Shown piece by piece: positions 10,170 through 23,179 of a DNA stretch of 64,000 bases. This DNA comes from Phascolomyces articulosus. Its lineage: Eukaryota; Mucoromycota; Mucoromycetes; Mucorales; Lichtheimiaceae. Made by a program: the position numbers and the translations under genes. The first letter of the stretch is position 1. Each line of letters opens with the position of its first letter. A model generated the notes under the pieces. That model was given only the letters and a program-made list of their open reading frames with translations. It made no database searches and was not told the DNA's origin. Location: assembly GCA_025677815.1 (NCBI GenBank), contig JAIXMP010000025.1, positions 616,025-680,024 of the forward strand, read 5' to 3'.

Positions 10170-13100
10170 ATGGCAACCACGAACGAGCCACCAAAGGTGC
10201 TAAAATTTGAACTATAATAATTTGAATTTTCTCAGAAATCATGGATATTTTCATTCTAAAATTAACACGATGTATATATCATTATTTTTTAGACTGCCAA
10301 GCGCGATGCTCTCCGTGCCCTTGAAGGCAAGGCACGTCAAATGTGGGATGAAACCAAGACATTCGAGATCGACGCTCCTACCATTGAAGAACATGCTAAC
10401 AGCGCCGATTTGCATGAACTTTATCCCAAGTACATGGCATGTATGGCCTATCCTTACATGAATGGTCGTCTTCATTTGGGCCACGCTTTCACATTATCCA
10501 AGGTTGAATTTGCTATTGCTTATGAACGTATGAAAGGCAAGCGTGCTTTGTTCCCCCAAGGTTTCCATGTTACCGGTATGCCTATCAAGGTAAATAAATA
10601 AATGGATAAAAATAATTTTACAAGAAAAAAAAAAAGAGATAGTGGATCAGGGATGATATTAACAATAATATCTGGGCGTGTTCTGATTTGTTTATAGGCT
10701 TGCGCTGACAAATTGTTGCGTGAAATGGAAAAGTTTGGTAAAGCCTTTGAAAACTACGACGAAGCTGAATTGGCTAAGGAATTATCTGAAAAGGCCGAAG
10801 TCAATAAGAACGTCAAGAGCAAGGTCGCAGCAAAGACTGGTAATGTCACATACCAATTCCAAATCATGGAACAACTCGGTATTCCACGTGATGAAATTCA
10901 GAAATTTGCTGATCCTTACTACTGGACAACATTTTTCCCTCCCCTTGCCATGAAGGATTTGGATGCATTTGGTTCCAAGATCGACTGGCGTCGTACTTTT
11001 ATCACCACCGATGCCAACCCTTACTATGATGCCTTTGTACGTTGGCAAATGAACAAAATGAAGTTGAAGAACAAGGTCAAGTTTGGTGAACGCTACACAG
11101 TTTATTCCATCAAGGATCAACAACCTTGTATGGATCATGATCGTCAATCTGGTGAAGCTTTGGGTCCTCAAGAATATACCGCTATCAAGATGACTGTTAT
11201 GGATTGGTCAAACAAGGCTAAGGAAGTATTGGGTCAAGTCAAGGAATTGGAAGGTAAGACTGTACATATGGTTGCCGCTACATTGAGACCCGAAACCATG
11301 TATGGTCAAACCAACTGTTTTGTCGGTCCTGATATTACCTATGGTATTTACAACGTCAATGATAAGGATGCTTTCTTGATTACTGAACGTGCTGCTCGCA
11401 ACATGGCACACCAAAAGATCTATGCTCAAGAAGGTGTCATTAACAAGTTGGCCGAAATCAAGGGTAGCGATATTGTTGGTACCAAGATCCATGCTCCTTT
11501 GAGCACTTATGTACACGTCTATGTGCTTCCTATGGAAACTGTTTCGCCTACAAAGGGTACTGGTGTCGTTACTTCGGTACCTTCTGACTCTCCTGATGAT
11601 TTTGCTACTGTGATGGATTTGAAGAAGAAGCCTGAATACTACAAGATTGAACCTGAATGGATTGCTGATTATGAACCTATTCCCATTTTGGAAACTCCCA
11701 CCTACGGTATTTTGACTGCTCCTACTTTGTGCAAGGAACTCAAAATCAACTCTCAAAAGGATACAAACCAACTTGCCAAGGCTAAGGAATTGGCATATAA
11801 GGAAAGTTTCTATCAAGGTGTGATGGTCATTGGCAAATACAAGGGCTCCAAAGTACAAGATGTTAAGGGTAAGATCAAGGATGAACTTATCGCTTCTGGT
11901 GGTGCTTTTGTTTACAATGAACCCGAAGGTTTAATTATGTCCCGTTCTGGTGATGAATGTATTGTTGCCCTGATGGATCAATGGTACTTGGACTATGGTG
12001 AAGATACATGGAAGGCCGAAACTAAGAAGTGCTTGAGCCAACTTAACACATTCACAAATGAAACTCGTCATCAATTCGAGCAAACTCTTGACTGGCTTAA
12101 TCAATGGGCTTGTGCTCGTAGCTTTGGTTTGGGCACCAAGTTGCCTTGGGATACTCAATATTTGGTTGAATCTTTGTCTGATTCTACTATCTATATGGCT
12201 TACTATACTGTTGCCCATCTTTTGCACGGTGGTTCGTTGAATGGTTCGCAAGTGGGTCCTCTTGGTATTACCGCTGAACAAATGAAGGATGAAGTTTGGG
12301 ACTATGTCTTCAAGCTTGGCCCTTACCCCGAAAACTGTGGTATCCCACAAGCTTCTCTCGATAAGATGCAACGTGAATTCGATTACTTCTACCCATTGGA
12401 TGTCCGTGTCTCTGGTAAGGATTTGATTCCTAACCATTTGACCTTCTTCTTGTACAATCACACTGCCATGTTCCCTGAAGAAAAGTGGCCACAAGGTGTT
12501 CGTTCCAACGGTCACTTGTTGTTGGATAGCAAGAAGATGTCCAAGTCCACTGGTAACTTTATGACTATCGCTGACGCTGTTGATAAGTATGGTGCTGATG
12601 CTGCCCGTTTCGCTTTGGCGGATGCTGGTGACTCTGTCGAAGATGCCAACTTTGAAGATGCTACTGCTAATGCTGCTATCTTGCGTTTGTTCACCTTGCT
12701 TGAATGGTGTGAAGAGCAAGTTGCTAAGGTTGATAACTTGCGCACTGGTGAATACGATTTCTATGACCGTGTCTTCATCAATGAACTGAACAAGTTGCTC
12801 AAGTTGACCGATGAAGCCTATGCTGCTACTTATTACCGTGATGCTCTCAAGTATGGTGTCTTTGAATTCCAAGCCGCAAGAGATCATTATCAACAAGCTT
12901 GTTTGGAATCAGGTATGCACAGGGATCTTGTGCTCAAGTATATTGAGTTGCAAACTTTGACCCTGACCCCTGTCTGTCCTCATTGGGCTGAACATGTCTG
13001 GCATGAACTCTTGAAGAAGGAAGGTACCGTCACTTCCGTTGCATTCCCTCAACCTTCTGCACCTGTCGATGAATCTATTTTGGAAGCTGCCGACTACATT

Positions 13101-13768
13101 CGTCGTACTATTAAGAGCATCCGTGATTCCGAACTTAGCTTGCAAAAGAAAAAGAAGAAGGGCAAACAAGTCGAATCTGATTATAAGCCTAATGCACCAA
13201 AGTCTCTCAAGATCTTTGTTGCCAACAAGTTCCCCGAATGGGAAGAAGAAGTCCTTACACTTGCCAAGACTGGATATGACGAGGTAAAAACTTTATCTAT
13301 TTGTTTATAGGGCATAAAAAAGAGGGGGAGATAGTAGTTTGATAATAATAATACTAATGATAATATAATGATAATAGGCCACTGGTAAATTCGATGATCT
13401 CAAGGTTCGTAAAGCACTTGGTGCTTTGCTAAAGAACAAGCGAGTCATGCCTTTCTATCAAGCACAAAAGGTAAACCTTTGATACTTTCTCTTTTTATAT
13501 CTTATGCAAGTTGAATTGTATGATTAACCCGATATGAATTCATTTATTTATACAGAGAATTATTGAAAATGCTGGTCCATCCGCATTTGACCGTGCTCTC
13601 AAATTTGATGAAATTGCTACCCTTAACACAGCTACCAAGGAATTCAAGCGTGCTCTTGGCTTCGATCCCATCCATATCGTTAAGGTTGAAGATAGTACTG
13701 AAGAAGATAAGCGTACTGCTGATAACTCTGCACCAGGCAACCCTTCATTCATTTTCAAGAATGAATAG
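10170..13768 (+). CDS. CDC60: Leucyl-tRNA synthetase, cytosolic
   Basis: join(10170..10196, 10293..10589, 10698..13283, 13378..13470, 13556..13768), 1071 aa, close to the roughly 1090 aa of the yeast enzyme. Class I signatures are present: HIGH-type NGRLHLGHAFT (about residues 65-75) and KMSKS-type SKKMSKSTGNF (about 718-728). The editing (CP1) domain lies between them, with TLRPETMYGQTNCFV. It joins leucine to tRNA-Leu, with proofreading of wrong amino acids, in the cytoplasm; no mitochondrial presequence is visible. Exon 1 encodes only nine residues (MATTNEPPK). Codon choice is more restricted than in the neighbours (many GGT, GCT, AAG), as expected for a strongly expressed gene. Confidence 0.96.
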
Positions 13769-14374
13769 ATTTCTTTATAAATTACATATTATACAAGAAG
13801 TGTTTTTTTTTCGTTACAATGTTGTATATATCTATAAATATTAAAAACTTGTTTGTTCAATTTTATCCCCCTTATATACATTGAATATGAAATGTATCCA
13901 ATTTTCTATATTTACGCGAATGTTTGTATAAACTTATAACAAAGTCCGTTTTAACTTATTATGGGCGTATATGAAGTATCACTAGTACTCAGACTGTCAT
14001 TAAGACCTGAAACCGAAAAACAAATTGGTGACTGATATAAGAGGGAGAACAGAACAAAGACAAAAGGGATATTTATTTTTTTGAATGTAATATGACAATG
14101 TATTTTTCGTATATACAGGTTTTTTCGCGTGGAGTTGCTGCAACCACGACTGCTGCCCCAATGACAAAAGATATTTAAAAGACTGGGCGACAGTGAAGCA
14201 AGAATATATCTACAAAGAATTCAAATTAAAAGAAAAGTAATTGCTGGGGATGGAGAGGGACTGTATAGTGTTGTAGTAAGAATAAGAATAATAATAATAA
14301 TAGGAAAGAATTAAGAATAAAATATATATAAACAAAGATGGTCAAATGGCATGGGAAAGAAATGGGCTTCATTT
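13769..14374. other. Intergenic region between convergent genes
   Basis: AT-rich 3' flanks of the synthetase gene and of the oxygenase gene. No open frame or RNA gene is recognisable. Confidence 0.5.
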
Positions 14375-15629
14375 TTAATCTTTCTGAGCCGCTTTAAGTG
14401 CCTTTAAGGCATTATAGTTGCGTTCCATGGCTTGCATCAAGAATTCCCCAGCAGTAATAGGTTCTGGATAACGTGTACGGCCTTGAATAATAGCAGATCT
14501 ATTGGCTTGATTGAAATAAGCAATGGAGTAACGAGGACCTTGATATTCACCCACACGAGGAGCACGGACACGATGGTAATTGGATTTGAACTTATCATCG
14601 GACCATCTCATAATCATATCTCCAAGGTTACAAACAATCTCTCCTTCATTAGGATTGACGGGGGCCCATTTATCACCATGGCCAAACTCAGTGGAAGCTT
14701 CACGACCTGGGCACACTTCCAATCCATTTTCACCAGGACGTTGGAACAATAAGGTCAATGTATCAAAATCAGTATGGGCACCAGCACGCCAGTATTCAGG
14801 TGGGAAAGTTTGACCAGTAATATCATGATAATGAAGGCAGCGAAGTGTGTTGAGAATATCAGGTTGAGTGATGTCATGGCAACGAGTGAAAAAGTCTTCC
14901 TGGAAACCAAGACCAAGTGCCAAACATGTCAAGAGTTTGACAGACACCTCGTGACATTGTAACATGAATTTCTCTGACCGAGTACGGAAACCAGGGGCAT
15001 CTTGTTCAGTGGGCCACAAATCTTCAATGCCATGGAAACTGAATTGAGCCGATTCTTTAAGATCTGCAACACCAGTGGAAGGTCGGATCTAATGGAGAAA
15101 GAAATTGAACCATTATTAATTTCAAGTATTTTTTTTCCAACATGTAATTATTTTGGTAGTTATACGTTACCTGTGCAAGTTTTTCCCAACCAGCATTACG
15201 AGAAATATCCATCGGATATTTCTTTTTGATATCATCAGGTAAAGAGAAAAAGTCAACACTAGATTGGAACATGGAACGAATATCCTCGACAGCAATACCA
15301 TGGTTGATCACTGTTGGAATATGAAAGATAATAAAAGTGGTGCCATTTGAGTAACCTTGGGCCATACAACCAGTATTTTTCTCACACAAGTTTTTATACT
15401 ATGTACATATTTAATATATGTGACCCTTACCATAAAAGAAACCATCGCCAGTGGACGCACGCATAAGATCAGCAACGATTTCATCACGACGGTTGTCAAA
15501 GTCCGAGAGATCAATACAAGTAAAGTTACGATTAGAGGTTGGGACACCTGCTGAAGAGGCAGCAGTTGTTGTAATAGTTTCTCTTGGTAATGAATTAATA
15601 GAAGGGGAAGAAGATACAGTAGCAGCCAT
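14375..15629 (-). CDS. Isopenicillin-N-synthase-like 2-oxoglutarate/Fe(II) dioxygenase
   Basis: complement(join(14375..15088, 15171..15310, 15431..15629)), 350 aa. The start is the first ATG (15629). The N-terminal DIOX_N part reads GDGFFY joined to VINHGIAVEDI across intron 1. The catalytic domain has the iron ligands His and Asp in GAHTDFDTLTLL and the second His in NYHRVRAP, plus the cosubstrate-binding RYSIAYF (R-x-S). All facial-triad residues are present, so it should be active. The family acts on many small molecules: plant-type hydroxylases, gibberellin or flavonoid-like oxidases and secondary metabolism enzymes. No biosynthetic neighbours are present, so the substrate is unknown. Confidence 0.85.
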
Positions 15630-16175
15630 AATATGGGGTAAAAAAGATTTCAATAGATAAAGTTAGAAAAAAAAAAGAAAAAAAAACCGAAGTGACCTGA
15701 TTTAGACCTTTTTATATTAATGCGTTTTTTTTTTCCAAATTTTTGGATTATTTTTTATAACGCCTCAGAGGGAAAAATCAGTCAAGTTCTCATGAGATAC
15801 TTATTTGAAAGCAGTATTTATGATAAGCAATGAATGTCTTTATACGTATAGGTATATTTCTGTGTTACAATCAAAATATGGTAAAAATAGGTTACAATAG
15901 TAGAAGCATGATGTCACTAGTGTGTTATAGAGTGTATAATTATATAATAGTCATTGGTTTTATTGTATATAATAAAGGAGTAAACAAAAGAGAAATAAAA
16001 TAGATAGTGGTTTATTATGTATAAATATTTATATGAAAGTTTAACTGTACAGCGTATTTTTACATGGAGTGGCTGGAACCATTCAGGTAGAAAAAAAAAA
16101 AAATCATTTCATTTACAAAAGCTTGAGAGTATGTTTTTGTTCTCTTTTTTCTTTTCTTGTTTTTCTATAAAGGTA
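15630..16175. other. Intergenic region
   Basis: Promoter of the oxygenase gene and 3' flank of the deaminase gene, both on the minus strand. It is AT-rich with A/T homopolymers at 15665-15687 and 15725-15735. No gene is seen. Confidence 0.5.
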
Positions 16176-17438
16176 TTAATCATATTGCGCTTTAAACAGC
16201 GGCATGGTAACGCAAGGGAAACGTTTGTTATTCTTCTCAATGTGGTCATCCAATCCCTTTATAGCCATCGACTTGTAATAATCTTCATCACGAAAGACGT
16301 TAAAGGCACACCAGAATGCATGATCGCATTCATCTTTGAGTACTCCTCCAACAACATTAGGTACATGATGGTCAAGTTGATAACCACCCATATGAGCAGA
16401 ACTAATGACGTCGTCCCTATTATATAATATGAAAGCGAATCAATAAAAACATTGCGGGGGATTAATTTTGTTTCTGAGGGGTGTATATATAAGGCTGCTT
16501 GGGGGGGAGGAAGAGTATATTTTTTGATTATCTTTACATTTCAATCAAAAGTTGCTGACGACCGCTACGATTGATATCAGGGATTGAAGTTCCCCAAACG
16601 ACACGGCCAACACCACGATAAATACTTTGAGAAGCACACATGGGACACTAGATAACAATATAGATAAAATAGATCATGAATGGTAAATAAAGTGTGAGTA
16701 TAATTCGATAAAGGTATATTTGTGTACTTTTTTATCGTTGATAAGAAAAATAAATAAATAAATGGTTACCGGTTCACCAGTCGTGTAAAGAGTTTGGTGA
16801 GACCATTCCAATCCAGGATCGTGCATATCATTGTTACTTGGTGAAGGATAAAGTTCAGTACAACTAAATGAGGAATATCAGTTGATAAGCAATTTTCAAT
16901 AAAGATAACAGAAATCCCACACTTTATAAGTTTCCCTCTGCTCCACACAGCACCCGAATAATTAAAGATCCGCCCGAGCTTACTTCCAAAAAGCCGTTGT
17001 CTCGCCTAAATAATAGGATAAGAAGAATAACATGTGTTGATATTATTATTTGATTATATTTCTTTCTTTTTATCAGATAGTTTAAATATATGATACATCC
17101 AATATATATAGAAGAAATAAATTTTTACCATGCAATAATTTGTTTTTACGATTAGAATTGGCACCATAGCAAGATATTTCATTGGTAGTATGATCCACAA
17201 TCAAAGCACCAAAAGGAAATGTTGGATTATGTATCATTACATGATCTAATGCCAAACGCATATAACATTCATCAATTTCCATTTGTCCTGTCAAATCATG
17301 GCAAGGATTGATACTTCCATCAGGACCAATTTTGGCATGAACTGTTGCCATATTCGTGATGATGGCAGTAGTGGCCAAAAGAACAGAAACGGCAGTAGTA
17401 AGAAAAGACGACTTGTTGTTAAAGGATGATAATTTCAT
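16176..17438 (-). CDS. Secreted nucleoside/cytidine deaminase-like protein
   Basis: complement(join(16176..16416, 16538..16647, 16770..16863, 16984..17005, 17129..17438)), 258 aa. I chose ATG 17438 because it gives a clear signal peptide: MKLSSF, a hydrophobic core LTTAVSVLLATTAIIT, then a likely cut after VHA. The zinc motifs of the CDA/tRNA-deaminase fold are HGETTAFW (His plus catalytic Glu) and GEPCPMC. Exon 2 is only 22 nt and, with its flanks, completes the HGE active-site motif. The fold deaminates cytosine, adenine or guanine bases or nucleosides. A signal peptide suggests secretion or vacuolar entry, so an extracellular nucleobase-salvage role is an inference. It is divergent from a purine permease gene. 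Confidence 0.8.
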
Positions 17439-17922
17439 TAGTACTAAAGATAAAGACGCGAAAGAGCCCGAAAAAATCCATTGGTTCATTCACTTGATCC
17501 TATAAAATAAAATAAAAAAAAACTGACACACACGAGAAATTTGTGGTAACACATAAAAACACCGGCTTTAATCGACAATCGTCCGCTCATCGTTATCTCT
17601 ACTCTCATGTTATCCAAAGTATCCATTTTTTTATCAATTATCCAAAATAGGGTTGCTTTCAAGTCAATCATAAAAACATACTTTATAGACTAACAAATAG
17701 CAATCTTATTTATCAGACTACCCTATAAATACAGACATTTTATGATGTTTTCCTTTTTTTTTTCCTTGCAGCCAGCCCAACAGAAAATCTGTATTGGAAG
17801 CGCAAATAACTATTTTGCACACTTTTTCTTTTTAATCAATCACACTTCTATTAAACGCTCTTTAGCTTGCTCTTCAACATAGCAAGCAATTTCAAATACA
17901 ACTTATACTTCCCTTTAGTATT
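17439..17922. promoter_or_regulatory. Divergent promoter region (secreted deaminase / purine permease)
   Basis: 484 bp between two head-to-head start codons. AT-rich, with a CCCTATAAATACAG box at about 17720-17733 (a plausible TATA element for the permease) and T runs near 17753-17763. Shared regulation of a deaminase and a purine transporter would make biological sense but is not shown by the sequence. Confidence 0.45.
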
Positions 17923-20699
17923 ATGCCCTCACCTTCTTCTAGTAGTACAAGCAGTAGTATTAAATCAGACAACATGGATAAAAAACATAATAACATTACC
18001 GAAATCAGAACCGAAGAACCTCAGGATATGTTTTATCCACAAGCAACTCCACCTGTTATCACTGGCCCTTCGTTTCCACACCGTGTGAAGAAAAAATTAT
18101 TTACTCGTGAAGGGTGGTTTGGTGATGGAAAATATGATTACCGTGCCCTTTGGTAAGGTTTATTCTACCTTGTTCTTTTAATATTGATGATCGCTTTTAT
18201 TTCCTGTAAACTAACCTTATGCTTTTATACGTATAGTATGCCATATGTTCCGTTTTTGCAAAAGAAAGCCAATACCTCACCATTTTATGGACCCAATGAT
18301 GATGTTCCAATCTTTCTGGTCCTGTTAATGGGCGCCCAACATTTCTTATCAGTGATTGGAGGTATATATCAACTGTTTTCTTTTTGAATACGTAAAATAA
18401 ACTGAATAATAAATGTGCTAATAAATATCTTTTATATTTTTATAGGCGTAATCACACCAACAATTTTAATTTCTGGTGCTGGTAGTAACGCATTGAATCT
18501 TAGTCAAGATTTGCGACAATACATGATTTCAGCCTCTTTAATTGTCTCTGGTTTGATGAGGTGCTTTTTGATTTCAATTTAATAGTCAATCAACAACGTT
18601 TAGCATAGATCAATTGAAGACTTATTCATTTCTACGTATATATGGCTATTTATATGATATAGTCTTGTTCAAATTGTTCGCTTCCGGGTCCCAAAAACGA
18701 GATATTATATTGGTGCTGGTTTATTGCAGATTACTGGCGTCTCTTTTGCTAATCTTCCAGCTGCTCAAGCTATAATCTCGAACATGTATACCAGTAAGTT
18801 TGTTTTTTCCTAACATAAATGAATACAACGATATGTTGTAATATTTTATTAATATTATGTTTTTTGAATAATCATTATTAGGTGGTTATTGTCCATCTGA
18901 GGTCTTTTCTGATGGAACTGTTAACCAACTCCCTTGCCCTGATGCCTTTGGTGCCATTCTTGGTACTCAAATGCTGTGTGCTCTTTTGACAGTTGCCATC
19001 TCCTTTTTGCCACCGCGTGTTATCCGCAAACTGTTTCCCAAGATTGTTACTGGTGTCGTATTAATGGTTATTGGTAGCTCACTCATGACTTCGGGTAAGT
19101 TCTCTTTTGTAGAATAATAATCACATTAACAATTGTACAAACAATGTTACTTACATTCATTATTTAAATTTTATTTATAGCAATGACGAACTGGGCAGTA
19201 AGTTATTGTATAATAATATATAAATGTGTTATATTATTAAGTAATAGATCTCGACATTAACTTGTGCTCCTTTATAGGGTGGTGGTGGTCCTTGTATGAA
19301 TCGACCTGAATCTGGTGACTTTGCATTATGTCCTACTATTCATGCACCTAACGCTCAGCAATGGGGTAGCCCAGTTAACTTTGGTTTGGGAGCATCAGTT
19401 TTCTTTACAATCATTTTACTCGAACTCGTTGGTTCTGTCTTTTTAAAGAATATTTCAGTTATTGTGGTATGTATTATATTCAACAAGGGACTTTTGACTT
19501 TACAGTTATATACAAGTATCATTAACTTGTTGGTGTCTCTAACTAGAACATTTCATAAATCTTTCAATTGTATAAATAACTATTTCATTAGGGTCTTGTT
19601 GTCGGCTGTATCATTGCTGCATGTATTGGCATGTTTGATGGGAGTGATATTGCATCTGCTCCAGCTGCCACGTTCCTTTGGGTCAAAACCTTTAAGTTAA
19701 GCGTCTATGGTCCTGGTGTGATTCCATTCTTATTTGTTTATTTGGATATGACCATGTAAGTAAATTATTATTATTATTTTTCTTTTGATTGACAAATACT
19801 CTAAGCAGTAAAAGGTTTCTAACAAAAATATGGCTTTTGTAAATATTTTATTACAGTGAGTGTTTAGGTGATTTGACTGCAGCATGTGATGTATCTGGTA
19901 TGGCCATTACTGGAAAAACATTTGAATCACGTTGTCAAGGTGGTCTTCTTGCTGATGGTTTATCTGGAATCTTTTCTGGACTTGCCACTTCTATGGGTGT
20001 TGTTACATTCAGTCAAAACAACGGTGTCATTGCGGTAAGTAATTCTTTCGATTCTTTTTTTTTTACTCTTTTACGAAAAAAGAGCCAAATATATCCATGA
20101 TTACAAATAATTGACTCATGCATCACTATGAATGAACCAAATAATAGGTCACCCGTTGTGCTAATCGATATGCTGGTGTAGTTTGTGCAAGTTTACTCAT
20201 CATCTTTGGTATATTTTCCAAGATATCTGCAGCATTCTTAGCCATTCCTTCCCCATTGATTGGTGGAATGACAGTGTATCTGTTTGCTAGTGTAGCTACC
20301 TCCGGTATTCGTATTCTCGGCTATATGGAATGGACTCGTCGTGACCGTGTCATCGTCGCCGCTTCACTTGCTCTCGCATTGGGCGTTTCCTTGGTTCCCG
20401 ATTGGTTCTCCTTTGTCATGCCCCAAGTTGAAAATAATGAAGCTCTTCAAGGTTTTTATGATGCAATTACCACCGTTGTCAGCACCGGTTATATTATGGC
20501 CGGTATTGTCTCCATTCTTTTAAATCTTATCTTGCCATACGAAGCACCTGCTCAAGAAAATCCAACATCAGATGAAAAGTCAGTTAATGGAGGTGCTGAC
20601 CGAGTTTTCCGTGATGAAGAGGCTGGTACCATCTACAGATATAATAATGATAAGCGTATTCCACCAGGAAATAGCCGAGTCGATGATGAAAAGTTTTAA
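17923..20699 (+). CDS. Uric acid/xanthine permease (NCS2/NAT family)
   Basis: join(17923..18152, 18237..18361, 18446..18560, 18663..18793, 18882..19094, 19181..19197, 19278..19466, 19592..19755, 19857..20034, 20148..20699), 637 aa. Ten exons, all GT-AG and in frame. Diagnostic NAT features are the GAQHFLSVIGG stretch in TM1 (QH motif) and the signature SQNNGVIAVTR formed across an intron in the C-terminal half. About 12-14 hydrophobic segments follow. The hydrophilic N- and C-termini are cytoplasmic. UapA/UapC relatives import uric acid and xanthine with protons across the plasma membrane for use as nitrogen sources. Exon 6 is a 17-nt micro-exon. The E-C-L-G-D-L segment across the exon 8/9 junction fits the TM8 substrate region. 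Confidence 0.92.
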
Positions 20700-21454
20700 T
20701 GCATTTCATCATACCGCTTCCTTCGATTACTTTCTGTTAAAATGTAAATTATTATTTTTTATTGGGATGGCAAACGTTCTTTCTTTTTCAGTAGTATTGG
20801 TTTTTTACTTTTCCATTGTCTTCTCCTTCTCTTCTATTTCTTTCAATTTAGTTGTTATTTACTTTACATTCCTTTACCTCACCACCATCATTGTAATGAA
20901 AACAATACTGATATCAAAAGGTCTTCGACGCTTTGCTCGCAGTTGCAGCACTCTGCGTAACCAAATCCTGTATATATTCTATTTTCATGATAATAGCCAC
21001 TATATTTTTAATACAACTCTATAAATATTTCTATTTTTTATCTTATATGCAGATATTCATGTGGAGAATAATTTTTGCCTGTTGACAGCTGAATGAACTG
21101 ATGCTACTAGCTTTTGTGAGTCTGTTTCAAAAAACGTTATTATGTTTCTGCTTGAGTATGAGGTGTATACTGAGTATTTTTGCTTATCTGTATATAATAG
21201 TGCACGTCATTTCTAATATATGGAAAGCTTGCGTGCACCTTTTTTTACATAAAAGCAGCATTGATTAAAAGATAAGATTTGCAGAACTTTTTTATTAGTA
21301 TAAAATAATCAAATTATAGTTTTAATTGACATAATTATACCACATATATTTGTTTCATCGATCTGATACCATTACAATCCACCATGGTATTATATAATTG
21401 CATGGTATTTATAAATATACTATCCTATATACAGGCAGGGATTATTTAGCAATA
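20700..21454. other. 3' flank of permease gene, no gene seen
   Basis: The first about 350 bp are T-rich and probably 3' untranslated sequence. The rest is low-complexity AT-rich DNA without a supported frame. Confidence 0.5.
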
Positions 21455-22209
21455 AATATTACTACTCTTCTCCTTGCAATCTTATGAGCTACTGTCTTAC
21501 ATTCCTTACAGTACATATAGCGTGGTGTTTTCCAGAATGTTAAACGACTACTCCTAGAGCCTGGTAAGATACCAGTAAGCGCATAAGACAAGTTATTATA
21601 CGAAGATATAAAACTAGTTGCTTTATTCCTTTAAACATCAGTGATAACATTGCTTCACCGTCATATAGTCCAGTTTCAGGTTTCAAATGGGGAAAAAAAT
21701 TCTTGATGTAGAATATTGAAAATACTGGTATCCGTAACTTTTTCTTGTATGGCTGAGAAGGGTTGAATTAATCATTTGACGGATATCAACCACAGTTTTT
21801 GCGCTACTAGAGTGTAAAGTCATACCTGACAATATGACGGCAACAAGAGCTTCATTGCATTGACCGGTCGTATCAGATTCAATTACCAAATATTGGGACT
21901 CTCAGAATCTGACTGGATTTCGTAGTGCATAAGCACGTGTTTCTCCCAACACAAAACATGCTTCAATAACTATATATGCGGGTTTAATGAATCTTTTAGT
22001 AGTGCATATACCTCCATGATTATTGATATTGTTGCAAGGATCATAGCTCCCGAGTCGTCTTGCAGACATCATACGTTCATAGCCATAATGATCGTTTTCC
22101 GATATTATTTTTCCTCCAAAGCTGAAAAGTCAACAACCAGCAGTTGGTCCAATCAATTCTCATCAAAAGTTTGATCAGTTGTAGCGTCAAATTTAAGAAC
22201 AGTAGTCAT
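21455..22209 (-). pseudogene. Relic copy B of an unrecognised zinc-knuckle protein family
   Basis: Reads on the minus strand from ATG 22209 (MTTVLKFDATTDQ) through stop codons and frame changes. In order, the segments are HYGYERMMSARRLGSYD, then PAYIVIEACFVLGETRAYAL, then EALVAVILSGMTLHSSSAK, and finally YCKECKTVAHKIARRR near 21470-21520. That last motif is C-x2-C-x4-H with the final Cys replaced. The same blocks in the same order occur in copy A at 23180-24544, so the two are decayed paralogues. A CCHC-like knuckle at the C-terminus suggests a nucleic-acid-binding protein, possibly from a retroelement; that is inference. Confidence 0.55.
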
Positions 22210-23179
22210 TTTCTCTTAAAGATACAAAACAATCACAATGAAAGAGATGTAGTAGGTAAAGATATAATATGCTTTAAACGTTTCTTGAAATGTCGATTTG
22301 AAAAAAAAAAAAAAAGCAAGAAAGGGAGATGAAAAGAGAGCATTAATTATTGTTGTAATGAAATAGAGTTAGGTTTTATTTTAAGAAACAAAGAATGGCT
22401 TTGAACTTTTCTATTTAAACTAGCAGATCGATTTTCTCTGACAACCGGCAGCCATGAATGGTGTACCATTGTACAATGTTCTTTTACATTATATATAATA
22501 GTGATATATCACTTGCTTATACGTTTTTTTAAATACTTAAGTGTGATAAATATATAATGATGTATGACATTTTACACATTATTGATATTATGTACTATCA
22601 GTAATTACGATTGTTCTTTATGATTTTCATAGTAACGACACATTTTTACAACAGCAGTCAATAATATCAATGGTTATAAGAGAACAAGAAACAAACATGT
22701 CTATGAGTCGCAGGAATTAATGGGTATATAAGCATTGTTTTATTTTACTACGTTATTGGAAACAAAGATGCATCCTGTTGAATTCCATCAAGAACTATAG
22801 TCAATAATGCTAGATACAGTGTCATGAGTAAAATAAAGGCAAATGATTTGAAATTGTCTTGCTCTATTATGAAAATGAATCATTTTGGTGTGTACACAGA
22901 CATTATTTTTTAATAAAAGGGCCATCATTATCAATATTGAATTTTCCAGTTGTTCATCATGATACTGCCACTTATTCAATTTTCATTACCGGAACATCTG
23001 TTTCCTTCTTGATTATTTTGTTGCTCATGATGGATTTCGTTTTTTGGTTCTTCCTTTACGGTCCTTGCTGTAAATAATATTAAGATCATTATTAAAATGA
23101 TGTATGTATACTTTTAAACTATGCATTTTGCTATGTACGTAGTAGGTTTCTCACCTCCTTTTTCTACTTTCAATCCCTT
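22210..23179. other. Gene-poor spacer between relic copies
   Basis: AT-rich, with broken short frames only. On the minus strand near 22800-23060 there are coding-like scraps (EEPKNEIHHEQQNNQEGN) that may belong to the relic family, but I cannot support a gene. Confidence 0.4.

Noticed and set aside
11931..12896. 321-aa open frame on the minus strand
   Set aside because: Antisense to the conserved catalytic part of leucyl-tRNA synthetase; it is open because of codon bias.
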